Assembly (NCBI RefSeq): GCF_932526225.1
Contig: NC_064038.1
Location: 2,358,001 to 2,422,000 of the forward strand
From: Nematostella vectensis
Lineage: Eukaryota > Cnidaria > Anthozoa > Actiniaria > Edwardsiidae
Direction: 5' to 3'
Length of the DNA stretch: 64,000 nucleotides
Numbering within the stretch: the stretch's first letter is position 1; each line of letters starts with the position of its first letter. This document shows, piece after piece, positions 47,132 through 59,900 of the stretch. The position numbers and the translations under genes were made by a program. The notes beneath the pieces were generated by a model. The model worked only from the letters and a program-made list of their open reading frames with translations. It did not search any database and had not been told where the DNA came from.

Positions 47132-47284
47132 TACCCCACATGCTCACATTGTCGTTGAAAAAAAGGTATTCTTTTTCTCTTCTACAATTTGGCTTTCAAA
47201 TGAAAACACTTCACGCTTATTCTTGTAGAATATAGATTAAATTAGCTATTTTCCAGCTATTTCTATATGGGCAACAATCTTGCC

Positions 47285-49440
47285 TTATAGCGCCTCTCTT
47301 CTCCATATCATAACACACCATACCATAGCTCCATATCATAACATACCATACCATAGCTCCATATCATAACATACCATACCATAGCTCCATATCATAATAT
47401 ACCATACCATAGCTCCATATCATAACATACCATACCATAGCTCCATATCATAACATACCATACCATAGCTCCATATCATAACATACCATACCACAGCTCC
47501 ATATCATAACATACCATACCATAGCTCCATATCATAACATACCATACCATAGCTCCATATCATAACATACCATACCATAGCTCCATATCATAAGATACCA
47601 TACCATAGCTCCATATCATAACATACCATACCATAGCTCCATATCATAACATACCATACCATAGCTCCATATCATAACATACCATACCATAGCTCCATAT
47701 CATAACATACCATACCATAGCTCCATATCATAACATACCATACCATAGCTCCATATCATAACATACCATACCATAGCTCCATATCATAACATACCATACC
47801 ATAGCTCCATATCATAACATACCATACCATAGCTCCATATCATAACATACCATACCATAGCTCCATATCATAACATACCATACCATAGCTCCATATCATA
47901 ACATACCATACCATAGCTCCATATCATAACATACCATACCATAGCTGCATATCATAACATACCATACCATAGCTGCATATCATAACATACCATACCATAG
48001 CTCCATATCATAACATACCATACCATAGCTCCATATCATAATATACCATACCATAGCTCCATATCATCCATACCATACCATAGCTCCATATCATAACATA
48101 CCATACCATAGCTCCATATCATAACATACCATACCATAGCTCCATATCATAACATACCATACCATAGCTGCATATCATAAGATACCATACCATAGCTCCA
48201 TATTATAACATACCATACCATAGCTCCATATCATAAGATACCATACCATAGCTCCATATCATAACATACCATACCATAGCTCCATATCATAACATACCAT
48301 ACCATAGCTCCATATCATAACATACCATACCATAGCTCCATATCATAACATACCATACCATAGCTCCATATCATAACATACCATACCATAGCTCCATATC
48401 ATAACATACCATACCATAGCTGCATATCATAACATACCATACCATAGCTGCATATCATAAGATACCATACCATAGCTCCATATCATAACATACCATACCA
48501 TAGCTCCATATCATAACATACCATACCATAGCTCCATATTATAACATACCATACCATAGCTCCATATCATAAGATACCATACCATAGCTCCATATCATAA
48601 CATACCATACCATAGCTCCATATTATAACATACCATACCATAGCTCCATATCATAACATACCATACCATAGCTCCATATCATATTAACATACCATACCAT
48701 AGCTCCATATCATAACATACCATACCATAGCTCCATATCATAACATACCATACCATAGCTCCATATCATAACATACCATACCATAGCTCCATATCATAAC
48801 ATACCATACCATAGCTCCATATCATATTAACATACCATACCATAGCTCCATATCATAACATACCATACCATAGCTCCATATCATAACATACCATACCATA
48901 GCTCCATATCATAACATACCATACCATAGCTCCATATCATAACATACCATACCATAGCTCCATATCATATTAACATACCATACCATAGCTCCATATCATA
49001 ACATACCATACCATAGCTCCATATCATAACATACCATACCATAGCTCCATATCATAACATACCATACCATAGCTCCATATCATAACATACCATACCATAG
49101 CTCCATATCATAACATACCATACCATAGCTCCATACCATAACATACCATACCATAGCTCCATATCATAACATACCATACCATAGCTCCATATCATACCAT
49201 ACCATACCATAGCTCCATATCATAACATACCATACCATAGCTCCATATCATACCATACCATAGCTCCATATCATAACATACCATACCATAGCTCCATATC
49301 ATACCATACCATACCATAGCTCCATATCATAACATACCATACCATAGCTCCATATCATAACATACCATACCATAGCTCTATATCATACCATACCATACCA
49401 TAGCTCCATATCATAACATACCATACCATAGCTCCATATC
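47285..49440. repeat. 28-bp satellite, about 77 copies
   Basis: The unit is 'accatagctccatatcataa' plus 'cataccat', itself partly made of 'ccata' pentamers. Variants (gctgcat, cataaGat, an extra 'tatta' before 'aacat') recur in blocks, indicating segmental amplification. It lies between the synaptotagmin-like and WAP-ShKT genes. Confidence 0.97.
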
Positions 49441-49592
49441 ATAAGAAAGATGGAAATTTCATTTTGAATGATTTTTGTTGTTGATGATGATGACAACTTT
49501 ATTTTGTTTACTAAGAGCACAGCGTGGTATACGGCACCCGGAAGTAAACACAAAGCTCTTAGCTTATAAGGGGTCATTTTTCTTTGTGTGTT

Positions 49593-50496
49593 AACTTCTT
49601 CTATAGATAATGGTACATTTTTGCGATTAAGTTTCTCGGAATAAAAAAGATTATTGCAAAATATAGAATCGTGCTATATACCGAGGTTTATTTTGCAATT
49701 ATGTTTATGACATAATTGCGAAATTGAAGGTTTATTTATTTACCGAGGTCGGGTTTTGCAATTATGTTTTTGACATAACTGCGAAATAGAAGGATTACCC
49801 ATATACCGAGGTTGGGTTTTGCAATTATGTTTTTGACATAACTGCGAAATCGATGGTTTTCCCTTATACCGAGGTCGGGTTTTGCAATTATGTTTTTGAC
49901 ATAACTGCGAAAACGGTGGTTTACCCTTATACCGAGGTTAGTTTTTGCAATTATGTTTTTGACATAACTGCGAAATCGATGGTTTCCCATATACCGAGGT
50001 TAGTTTTTGCAATTATGTTTTTGACATAACTGCGAAATCGATGGTTTACCTATGTACCGAGGTTAGTTTTTGCAATTATGTTTTTTAAAATAACTGCGAA
50101 ATCGATGGTTTACCCATATACCGAGGTTAGTCAAAAACATAATTGCAAAACCCAACCAAGGTATATGGGTAATCCATCTATTTCACAGTTATGTCAAAAA
50201 CATAATTGCAAAACCCAACCTCGGTATATAGGTAGACCATCGATTTCGCAGTTATGTCAAAACCATAATTGCAAAAACTTACCTCGGTATATAGGTAAAC
50301 CTTCCATTTTGCAGTTATGTCAAAAACATAATTGCAAAACCCAACCTCGGTATATAGGTAAACCATCCATTTCGCAGTTATGTCAAAAACATAATTGCAA
50401 AACCCGACCTCGGTATATAAGTGTTCTCTATATTTTGCAATATTTTTTTCCTGAGAAACATAATTGCAAAATGCTATGATCCTCTATAGAAGAAGT
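49593..50496. mobile_element. Foldback element with tandemly repeated inverted arms
   Basis: The outer ends AACTTCTTCTATAG and CTATAGAAGAAGTT are inverted repeats. Inside, a 63-bp unit ('ttttgcaattatgtttttga' + 'cataactgcgaaatcgatgg' + 'tttacccatataccgaggt') is repeated about six times from 49680 to 50125, then about five times in reverse from 50129 to 50440. The whole 900 bp is thus one large imperfect palindrome with centre near 50127. No coding capacity. Confidence 0.88.
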
Positions 50497-50629
50497 TTAC
50501 TGCGAAATTTGCAAATGTGTTTTATCCCAGTTCCCGAATAATAAATAAATAAATAAATAAAAAGAAAGGCACCCGGAGCGCTAAAATAAACTTTTACAGT
50601 AAATGATGTTAGATGTTTGGCATTTGTAT

Positions 50630-51205
50630 AGCGCACTTCAACATACAAAATGATCAAATGCGCTTCACATGTGACTGACTTTACTCGACAGTTGCCAGAA
50701 CATACAAAATGATCAAATGCGCTTCACATGTGACTGACTTTACTCGACAGTTGCCAGAACATACAAAATGATCAAATGCGCTTCACATGTGACTGACTTT
50801 ACTCGTCAGTGGCATTTGTATAGCGCACTTCGACATACGAAAAGATTAAATGCTCTTTATATGTGACTGACTTTACTCGTCAGTGTGTAGATACGGACTG
50901 CTCCACGCAGTTTACAATCATGAGTGAGTTAGTATTTAAGCATTGTCGCTGAAGATGGTGCCCGGGCCAGCGTCCCCAGCGGTTCTTTTACGTCCCCCCA
51001 ATACAGGTTAATGATGTGCGATGAGAGACGGGACCTCTGGCTTAACGTCTTTATCCGAGAAGACGAGAGAATCACAGTCCCCAATGTTGAGAGCCAGGTT
51101 TTTTACACCTCTGAAAAAAAATATCAAGTTGATCTGACCTGGGTTCGAACCCCGCCCATCTTGCTTGAGAACCGTAGCTCGTACCCTGAGCTATCGCGCA
51201 ACAGT
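50630..51205 (-). repeat. tRNA-derived SINE, family B (minus strand)
   Basis: Read on minus, a tRNA-like head (GCGCGATAGCTCAGGGTACG, B box GGTTCGAACCC at 51141-51152) is followed by a core 'cgtcttctcggataaagacg' + 'ttaagccagaggtcccgtct' shared with family A, then a different tail with 'tagcgc' and 'gcgcttcaca'-type motifs. In the tail, a ~63-bp segment ('atacaaaatgatcaaatgcg', 'cttcacatgtgactgacttt') is present three times (50640-50815). Confidence 0.8.
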
Positions 51206-51420
51206 ATATCCCTTGTACATAGGCACAGTATATCCCTTGTACATAGGCACAGTATATCCCTTGTACATAGGCACAGTATATCCCTTGTACATAGGCACAG
51301 TATATCCCTTGTACATAGGCACAGTATATCCCTTGTACATAGGCACAGTATATCCCTTGTACATAGGCACAGTATATCCCTTGTACATAGGCACAGTATA
51401 TCCCTTGTACATAGGCACAG
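51197..51420. repeat. 24-bp minisatellite, 9 copies
   Basis: Perfect copies of 'cagtatatcccttgtacata' plus 'ggca', directly adjoining the tRNA-like head of SINE B. All frames stay open, giving false proteins on both strands. Confidence 0.97.
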
Positions 51421-52170
51421 GACATTGCTTCCCCAATGATTTAAATGTGAAGGGTGGGAGTGGAGAGGCTGAGATGACCATTAGGTCAACTATATTTTGA
51501 TATTGTTCACCAGGGCCGTAGATAGCAGGGTACTTTCAGGCATTCATTATTTTTTTGTTATTATTTTTATTATTTTTTTTGGACTTTTAGGCATTCATTA
51601 TTTTTTTTTATACACATCGCAATAGCGCAGAATCAAACTTTTGTGTAACACTTTGATCACCTGTGGAAAAAAAGAAACGACAATATGATCAGATTATCGC
51701 GAGAGCAAGATGCCATCATGAATACGTCCTGGGCGCCGAGGTAACAGGCGCGAAACGAGGCGGAACAAGGCCGGCAAGCCCCCCATCACCCCCCCTCCCC
51801 AACCCCCCCCCCCCCCCCCCCCCCTCCCTCCGCCGCCTCGCTCTCGCGCCTCGTTACGCTGACCGCGACGCCCTGGGTACCAGATGATGTCATGAATAGC
51901 TCAAGGAGGTTTCTTTCTCTGGAATTTTGGCATCAACGAAAAGCTCTCGAAAAGGTCGCTGGTTTTGGAAACTTATGACTTATAATGAGGCGTAGTGGTT
52001 TTGTGTGCAAACTACGGTTTGCTTTCGCCATCTTGTTTTTGATGACCGTGCGCAAGCTGTGACGAGACGAACGAGATAAAGAGGAAGGGAGGGGTGGGAA
52101 GGGAGGGGTGGGGATAGGGATGGAATACTATGACATAACAGCTAAAATCTCAGCGGGGAAATGGTACCTT
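51421..52170. other. Downstream region of the WAP-ShKT gene; no gene seen
   Basis: Contains T-rich runs (51545-51615) and a poly(C) run at 51799-51822. The 3' UTR of the minus-strand gene should extend into it. No further coding region is supported. Confidence 0.4.
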
Positions 52171-55129
52171 TCAGCAGAAGCCACAGGTTTTCGAGCACCA
52201 GTACTTCAAGTTCTCCTTGTACCGACCGTTGCAGTATCCCTTGTATGGCTCACACGAGCGTTTGGTGAACAGATCTCTACAAACTGTACAAACAAAACAA
52301 CAATTTCGATCAAGGGACCACGGCAGAATGTTTTTCTATCTAACCCATGGTTAAGATTATTACGTAAATAAACCACTTTGCACTTTGTTATGCAACGCGT
52401 CATTTGCGTTGTTTTGTGGGGGGTGTGCATAAATCGAGGATTCGGACGCGCACTGGCGGACAATCTTTTTCAAACATTTTCTCCAGTATCTTCTACAAAT
52501 CTTTTTATGTAATAATAATAATAATCATCATCATCATGATAGTAAATAACAAATCAATTTTGCATTTTTGTTTGTTTGTTCGCGGTATTTATTATTATTC
52601 GCGGGGGCCTGAAGGGGAGGCTTCCCAGGTGTGATATTATTAACATCGGTTAGTTATTGGAATTAAACAGTTAAATAGGGGAGGGTGTTTTTAGTTTGTG
52701 GTATATATGGCATAATATTAAATTTGATTCGTTTATGGTGTAGACTGGGTACGCGGGAAGACGGCTAAGAGGGAGGAAGAGAGATATATTTTGTATAGGT
52801 AGTGTATAAAGGAGAGCAGTGAAAAAGGGTAGCTGTTTTGTGTGTAGGGTATGTTATCGTGGTTATGTACGAAGAGGTTTACGCGGGGATTAGGAAGGTA
52901 AATGTGGGTGATCACGTAGCATGGGAGGGTAAACACGCAAAGTAATTTGTGAAATGAGTGGGATGTATATGTGTGTGGTAGACGGGTGGAGGTTGTAAAA
53001 TTGCGTGAAGGCGGCAGTTAGGTGTAAAAATAGGATAAAATTCGAACCACTGTTCCATCAGTCAAGAGATTACAAAAGTTTTTGAATGAATCTATTATGG
53101 GGGTAAATAATTCTCTATTTACATCAAAAACGACGACAAACTTTGCTAAACTTGTTTCAACAATGAAAACTTCCCTGCAATAATCAAATAAAATTTCGAA
53201 TAATGAGAATCATCTGCCCCAGTGGTGCACGATTAACCTGGTTTGACTGGAAAAATAATAATTCTTCTATTAAACAACCAATATTTGGCTGGTGGGGCAG
53301 TGGATAAAGTTTGTCAACAGGGTCTTTGTTCGTTTCATTGGTTACAGGCCGCCCGAAGACATAGAATACACGTAGTGTCGACACGAAGTACCGACGAAAG
53401 ATGCATATACGAAGTACCGACGCAAGATGCTTGGCTATAACTCTCTGTCCTCGGAAAGCATTCGGGCATTATACGGACAAAGAAATCCACTTCATTAACC
53501 GAGCCGGCGCCCTCAAAAGCGCAAGTGATAACTCCCCTATTACAAAACAAACACACAGGACGCGTAGCGGCACAAAGGAGTTGTCTTTTTTCGTAAGTTT
53601 TTTTTCTGTCTGGCTTGGGCTTGCATTTTTTCCAGGCTTTTTTGTGTTCCTCAAGCACCCCCTCTTCATATCTAATGGTCCGCCCCTCAAGGAAAGATGG
53701 GTGGGTGGAGGCGGATCTGTAAGTCTATGGGAGACGACGTAAGGTGGGTGGGTGGAGGCGGATCTGTAAGTCTATGGGAGACGACGTAAGGTGGGTGGGT
53801 GGAGGCGGATCTGTAAGTCTATGGGAGACGACGTAAGATGGGTGGGTGGAGGCGGATCTGTAAGTCTATGGGAGACGACGTAAGGTGGGTGGGTGGAGGC
53901 GGATCTGTAAGTCTGTGGGAGAACGACGTAAGGTGAACAAAAAGCCTGCAAGTACACGGGTATTTTTAAACACGAGTTAAAAAGTCGGAGTTCTCTTATT
54001 TTTTTTTATTCATATTACCTATTTCCATTGTCTATCATATCCATTATCTATTTCCTTTATACATCCAGATCCACGAGAAAATTGTGCACATTGGTTATCG
54101 TTGGGTGCCATGGCGCTACTTACCGGCCGTGGTAGTTGGTCTTACGGTGGGTGCTGGATCACGCACAGGGGCTGAGAGAGGGAAAGGAGCAGTTTTTAAA
54201 GTGTTCATTTCTAAGAAACAAACTTCTTCTTTAATTAATAAGAGTTTGGTTTGCGGACAAAAACGTCCACAAGGAAGAGGCACTGACGTGTCGCAATATT
54301 GTATTACCTCTTGAAGCTAGTTTATTCGGTTTTTGGTTTTACTGGGGTCACTTTAGCCGCCATATGCAAGCTTTACTTATATCCACAAGCGTAGCTTCTA
54401 GGACTTATAAACCAGTACATGTTCGGTTTACCCAGGTTTTACTAACACACACAAAAGCATCTTCTTTCAAAAATCCGTTACAGTTCGGTTTATACAGGGC
54501 AGTTGCAAGGGCTAAATTTAGAACATGTTCTGTTTAACCAGGTTTTATTTACATATACAAGCATATTCCCACTATTTATTTACTGTTCGGCCTATCCAGG
54601 TTTTACTCACCGACGCAGCGGAAGTCACAACCCTTTTTGCAGCATTTCAGACCCAATCCAGGGTACAGCGTCAAACACTGCGAATCGTTTTTACACTCGT
54701 CGTCCGGATCCGGGCGACATTCGTCCGGCGGAGGGAATGTCGGACAAGTAACAGGAGTTGTTTGGCCTAAAAGAATGGTGTGTATTTGTAGCCGATCGGT
54801 TCACATTAGCACACGAGAATGAAATTCAAATGTTCTCTTGCGCTTGCTTTCAACTTTTTACTCGAGATGTGTTTTTGCAAATGTCCTTCTCACGTTCTGC
54901 TGTGAAGATCTTTAAGGAATTGCTTTTAATTCTCAAATCGTCAATATCACTATCTGCGCACTCTAAACATTGGAAACTTGAATTTGTTTGGTTTGTAAAA
55001 AAACTGATAACGCAATTCGCAATGTTTACAGTCTATTTATAGTCCGTGTGTTTTTCTGTACGTACCTTGCGCCAGGGTCCATAAAGCTAGAAACAACACT
55101 AACATCACACTTCTTGGAAGGGAGGCCAT
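52171..55129 (-). CDS. Secreted WAP plus ShKT cysteine-rich peptide (110 aa)
   Basis: Three exons on minus: 55129-55066, 54766-54611, 52283-52171; 333 nt, phases match. Exon 1 is almost exactly a signal peptide (hydrophobic MLVLFLALWTLA after MASLPRS). Exon 2, a symmetric phase 1-1 exon, is one WAP four-disulfide-core domain with eight Cys at residues 29, 38, 46, 52, 63, 64, 68 and 72, including the adjacent CC pair. Exon 3 is a ShKT domain with Cys at 75, 84, 91, 103, 107 and 110, ending in the typical CSKTCGFC at the C-terminus. WAP domains are often protease inhibitors or antimicrobial; ShKT domains occur in cnidarian channel-blocking peptides but also in many non-toxic secreted proteins. 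The Lys-Tyr pair (100-101) is not at the position of the known channel-binding dyad. Venom, defence and matrix roles are all possible. Confidence 0.85.
53690..53937. repeat. 43-bp minisatellite, about 5 copies
   Basis: In intron 2 of the WAP-ShKT gene. The unit is 'gtgggtggaggcggatctgt' plus 'aagtctatgggagacgacgt' and 'aag'. No coding role. Confidence 0.93.
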
Positions 55130-55486
55130 GGCTAACGCGCTGTCCGGGGCTCCCTGCCTGTCAAGGCGCCGTCGAACCGTTTTCTGCTCTCGCCTCGCGC
55201 TAAAAGATGCGCTTTGGCTTGATCGACAACAATGGCTATCTGTGCTGCGTGCACTCAGACTGGTGGTATCGGGTTACAGGAAAAGAATACTGCCCATTAG
55301 TACCGCAACCGGATGTACCGAAATGCTAAAACTGAAATGGAAATCTAGTTTATTATCAACATATAAGTGCACCCTTTGAATAAGCGCCCCTTCCTCGACC
55401 TCGAAATTTGGAATAAGCTCCGCCTCCCCAATAAGCGCTCAATCCCTTCCCCCTCAAAAAGTACCACTTGAAAAAAACACCTGGGC

Positions 55487-55611
55487 CGGGTTCCTAGAAA
55501 GTAGATTAACGCTTACCCGGGGATGAATGCCCTTTTAATCCAATCAAATATCAAGACAGCCGTATTTATCCCTCGGTTAGCGCTTACCTGCTTTCTGAGA
55601 ATCGGCCCCTG
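55487..55611. mobile_element. Small MITE upstream of the WAP-ShKT gene
   Basis: 'ggccgggttcctagaaagta' + 'gattaacgcttacc' on the left is matched in reverse by 'ggttagcgcttacctgcttt' + 'ctgagaatcggcc' on the right, with CCTG at both flanks as a possible target duplication. About 125 bp long, non-coding. Confidence 0.65.
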
Positions 55612-56149
55612 GTGTCTAGTGTAGCTGGTAGTAAGGCAAAAGTCGCACAAATAGGGATGACGGACTTTTGTAAGCGAAGAAGCAAGGAATAAAGACTTAT
55701 TTCGGAAAACACGGAACATCATAGTAATTATAAAAAAAAAAAGAAAGAACCAAAGAATGGACCATAACAAGTAGAACACCGAATCGATATCTTATGGTTA
55801 GGTTGAGATCACTCACCCGATGTCTGTGCCAAGAAAAATATGAACTCTTAGAATCTGAAATGCTACTAAGAAATTCGAGGAGAGTAGCTTACGAGAGGTT
55901 AAATCACATTATTTCTAAAATCAAGGAACATAAAACATCTTCAATTGCGAACATTTCAATGTAGCTTTTGTTGTTCTGGACGCAAACATGTCATATACAC
56001 GTGCGTGACTGGACAAAGAATAACAGGCTAAAGACAGCAATGTAGACCTGGGTCACAGTGTGCCATGACGACATCACTACATTACTATAGCAACACACCC
56101 ATTCCTAAGAGACGCAACCGTGCAAAAGACCTCGATATTTTTTAATGTA

Positions 56150-56430
56150 TATCTCAGCGAGCTGTGCGTGGCGTAACCGACTAAGACAGGCCTGGGATCC
56201 TGGTTATTGCCTCCCCATTAATGCACTGGTACCTCAGGTTCCTTTGTGTTGTATAGTTCGCTAGATAGCGGTGCTGGGGCCGAAATCTCCAGCTTAGCCG
56301 TAAAGCTTTATGCTGCCATACGGTGTTTCAGCGCATGTCTGGAAGTATGGTCGTTTTTTCTCATTTTACCTGATCTGGACGAGGTTCGATTCTCGGCCAT
56401 GTCCTCGTTTTTTTTTTCGCTTTAGAAAGC
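56150..56430 (+). repeat. Dispersed element with a 3' B box, copy 1
   Basis: Similar to 63515-63790: shared 'tctcagcgagctgtgcgtgg', 'cgtaaccg', 'aggcctgggatcctggttat', 'ctccccattaatgc', 'gctgccata' and a 3' B-box-like GGTTCGATTCTCGG (GGTTCGATCCC in the other copy) followed within ~20 bases by a long T run. The element class is not recognised; a B box at the 3' end is unusual for a SINE. Confidence 0.7.
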
Positions 56431-56859
56431 AGAAGTGATCGAGGGAATAAACGGCCCCAAATGCGCCCTAAATCGCTTAAACTTGGAAATAATAAACAAC
56501 TTCAAGTACTACATCAAGTTGGATTGAATTCATTACATTTGTATGGAAAAATACTAGCATAAAGTAACAACTCCATATGTTCTCTATATTAACGGTCAAT
56601 GAGCCGGTTGGTTCAAATTATTCATTGACAGAGCTTGGGCTACCTGCCTGTGCTGTGCCATGTAGAAGTCTTGACTTCAATACATACCACAGGGTAACCA
56701 TTTAGCTACAGTTATTGCATCTCCATTCACAGCTGTGTTTTTATTTATATGTTACTGAAGATGTATAAGTGGATCACAACACGTGACGACTGTACCTGTG
56801 TTATGTTCTATGTTCCAGCCCGAGACAACTCTCCGGTTCCCGCTAAATCCAAATCTTTT

Positions 56860-56905
56860 CAGCGAAGTGCATTCTGGGTAATTCATAATTCCAAGATGGC
56901 GGCTT
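56860..56905 (+). promoter_or_regulatory. Proximal promoter of ZDHHC4 with YY1-type site
   Basis: CAAGATGGCGGC at 56892-56903, about 25-35 bases before the start codon, is a strong match to the YY1 consensus AAGATGGCGGC, which in animal housekeeping genes lies just downstream of the transcription start. GCATTCTGGGTAATTC-type sequence (56869-56884) partly resembles the ZNF143-type ACTACAATTCCCAGAATGC element read in reverse. There is no TATA box, so a TATA-less constitutive promoter is inferred. The ATG inside the YY1 site (56896) would open a short upstream frame. Confidence 0.6.
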
Positions 56906-56927
56906 AGTGTTGTTGTTTTGTGTGTCC

Positions 56928-59900
56928 ATGGATTTTCTTACGCTAGCTTTCGCCTACACGGCTTGTTTCACCGTAATTTGCTATGTATTGCTTTGTGGAG
57001 GGAGTTCTTTTCACCGCGGAGGTGTAATATCGTGGATCAGGAGGAAAATACTCTATGTAAGGAGCTCGTAAAACACGTCCTGTCAGTTTCGTATAAAAAG
57101 TACTTTACTTACAATTCTTAGGAATTCTTTTGTTTTTAAGAGGAAGAAAGTCATTGAACCATCCCTGATTGAACCCAGCTCTGTGTAAAGTTGTCCTCGT
57201 GATTTTAATGGGAAAAGATCGTGATTGATGAAAAAAATAATATGACACTTAACTAAGCTTATATAACTTAAGTTAAGTAAGTAAAAGTCACTTAACTAAT
57301 TTGCTTTAGTGATCAAGTAACTTTTTTATTTTAATTCTAGGGCTATTTATTGGTAGAGGGGGCATGTATCAACTGCCTTCCTACCTTCATCACCAGAGGT
57401 ACCAGCAGAATTGTTGACTTTGTTTTCTATACCAGGTAATCTATCGCCATAGTTACAATAAAGATAAAAAATAGTATTATAGGTTACTGTGTGTTGAATA
57501 TTGGTTGCTTATGTAAGTAAAACATGAATGTGGAAATTTAATTAACATTTGTATTATCATCATTAACAACTAGATGGCTTGAGGCTTTAATAAAGTTATT
57601 ATCTTGACAACAACTTTGTGAAGATAACTTATTACTGTGCAGTAAAGAAAAACGTGATTCTTATCAGCATTAGCAAGAACTAAGTAATGATTTATTGTTT
57701 GAGCATTCTGCAAATGCTGTCCTAGCTTATTTTGAAAAAGCCTGCTATATATATCCATGGGCTTGCTCATCAGAAAGACTGCAAATCAAAGGGAATTGCT
57801 ATGCTGTGGTCGCTGCCCCCTTTTTCTACGCTAAACAGTGTGTAGCACCTCTATAGCAACATAATATGATCGATCTGAGTTGCTGGGGTCCAGCTCTGCA
57901 TGTTTTGGGTCTCATTCAATGATAATTTCAATATGAGACATTAAAAATTAAATAAGCCCATAAGCGATTATGGTACCCAAATATTTCTTTTTCTCTAGAA
58001 TACTGTTCCTTATCTTATATGTCAAAAATGGATGCTTTTACAATAGATGTACATTGCCTTGTATACAGTCAATTGACAAAACATTGTCATCAATCAACTA
58101 CGCGACAACCCCATTAGTTAGCAAAGGGTAAAAACCACTGAAGTGCCCAGCTGCATATATTAGCCACGGTGTCGGCCTAAAGTTATGTCGTGGCTAATAT
58201 ACAGCTAGGCACTTTTTTTTACTCTGCATGCGAGCTTGTTGTGTAGTCACTTAGTTGGATGACAACAACGTTTTGTCAATCAGCTGTATAAAACACACTG
58301 TATAATGGATAGCACCGCAGAGGGCCTCGTGCTTTCATCTCTCTCGGTGTTTGGAATCCCTGATGAAACACTTGCACTCGTTTTTCATATATTACTTGAA
58401 ATGTTTGTTTTTTAGGAACCACTTTTTACAGGCATTTTATCTGTTCCTCGTGATCGGAGGTAGCCTCGTTTACTCTCTTCACATTCTCCCTTACTTTGAC
58501 AAGATGAACTCGTTTGCGTACTCAACCTACTGCTTGATAATCATCAACATCTCCTTCTTTGTCATCTGCTGTTACGCTGAACCTGGGGTAGTCACACCGA
58601 GTAACATGGCAGCATCAATCCAGAGATACAGATATGATGGATATTACTATATCCGGAAGGAGTGTCCAACTTGTGAACTAGATAAGCCTGCAAGGTCTAA
58701 GCACTGTTGTAAGTGAAATACAATGCAACGACCCTCTCTACAAATGTAATTTTAACTGTTTACTCTATCAGGTGGCCACTTTTCAAAGTCCTGAAATGCT
58801 GGTTTTTGTATTCTTTTACCCTCATTTGACAGCAGCCCACATATTAATGTACTGGATGCAATCAAAACTATTAATGCTGTTGATGCTTGCAACTCTTGGT
58901 GTATTACAAAAAGTATTTTATTGTGAACATTTGTTACAGTTCAACCAGTAAAACCATGATCACAAAAAATATATGTGGAATGTTTAATGTCTTCTGACAA
59001 ATCAGATACTAGAATTCAGACACTGCACATTGTTGAGACATGCTTCCAGTTGAATGATAGAATACATAACTCATGAGCGATTGGTCGGAAGAAAACATTC
59101 CATACATATTTTTGGTGCTATGATTTTTTTGTTTCTCAACCTTTATTAAGTGATGAGAATTTGACAGTGAGATGGTAGAAAACCTTAGTGCATCAATACA
59201 CTTAAACATGCTTTTTTTGTTCTCCCCAGCTCTGTGCAAAGCATGCATTAACAGGTTCGACCACCACTGCTCATGGGTGAATAACTGCATCGGCGCCAAT
59301 AACTATGGATATTTCATCGGGTTCATCTTTACAGCTGCAGCATTGTGCATCTATGTGACCTTCCTTGTCATGATAGTGTTTGTGTATATCAGCATAACTC
59401 AGCGCCTACTACAGGGGCAATATGTGGACAGTGAAGGCAATGAGTACCCTATCACCATCAGACATGTTGTCCAGGTAAAGTACCCTATCACCATCAGACA
59501 TGTTGTCCAGGTAAAGTACCCTATCACCATCAGACATGTTGTCCAGGTAGAGTACCCTATCACCATCAGACATGTTGTCCAGGTAGAGTACCCTATCACC
59601 ATCAGGCATGTTGTCCAGGTAGAGTATCCTATCACCATCAGACATGTTGTCCAGGTAGAGTACCCTATCACCATCAGACATGTTGTCCAGGTAGAGTACC
59701 CTATCACCATCAGACATGTTATCCAGGTAGAGTACCCTATCACCATCAGACATGTTGTCCAGGTACAGTACCCTATCACCATCAGACATGTTGTCCAGGT
59801 ACAGTACCCTATCACCATCAGACATGTTGTCCAGGTAGAGTACCCTATCACCATCAGACATGTTGTCCAGGTAGAGTACCCTATCACCATCAGACATGTT

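Noticed and set aside
47285-49440. CRISPR-like regular repeat array
   Set aside because: There are no unique spacers between units; it is a continuous satellite in a eukaryotic genome.
51011-51500. Protein of repeated HSISLVHR or MYKGYTVP units
   Set aside because: 24-bp repeat plus SINE sequence; open in four frames.
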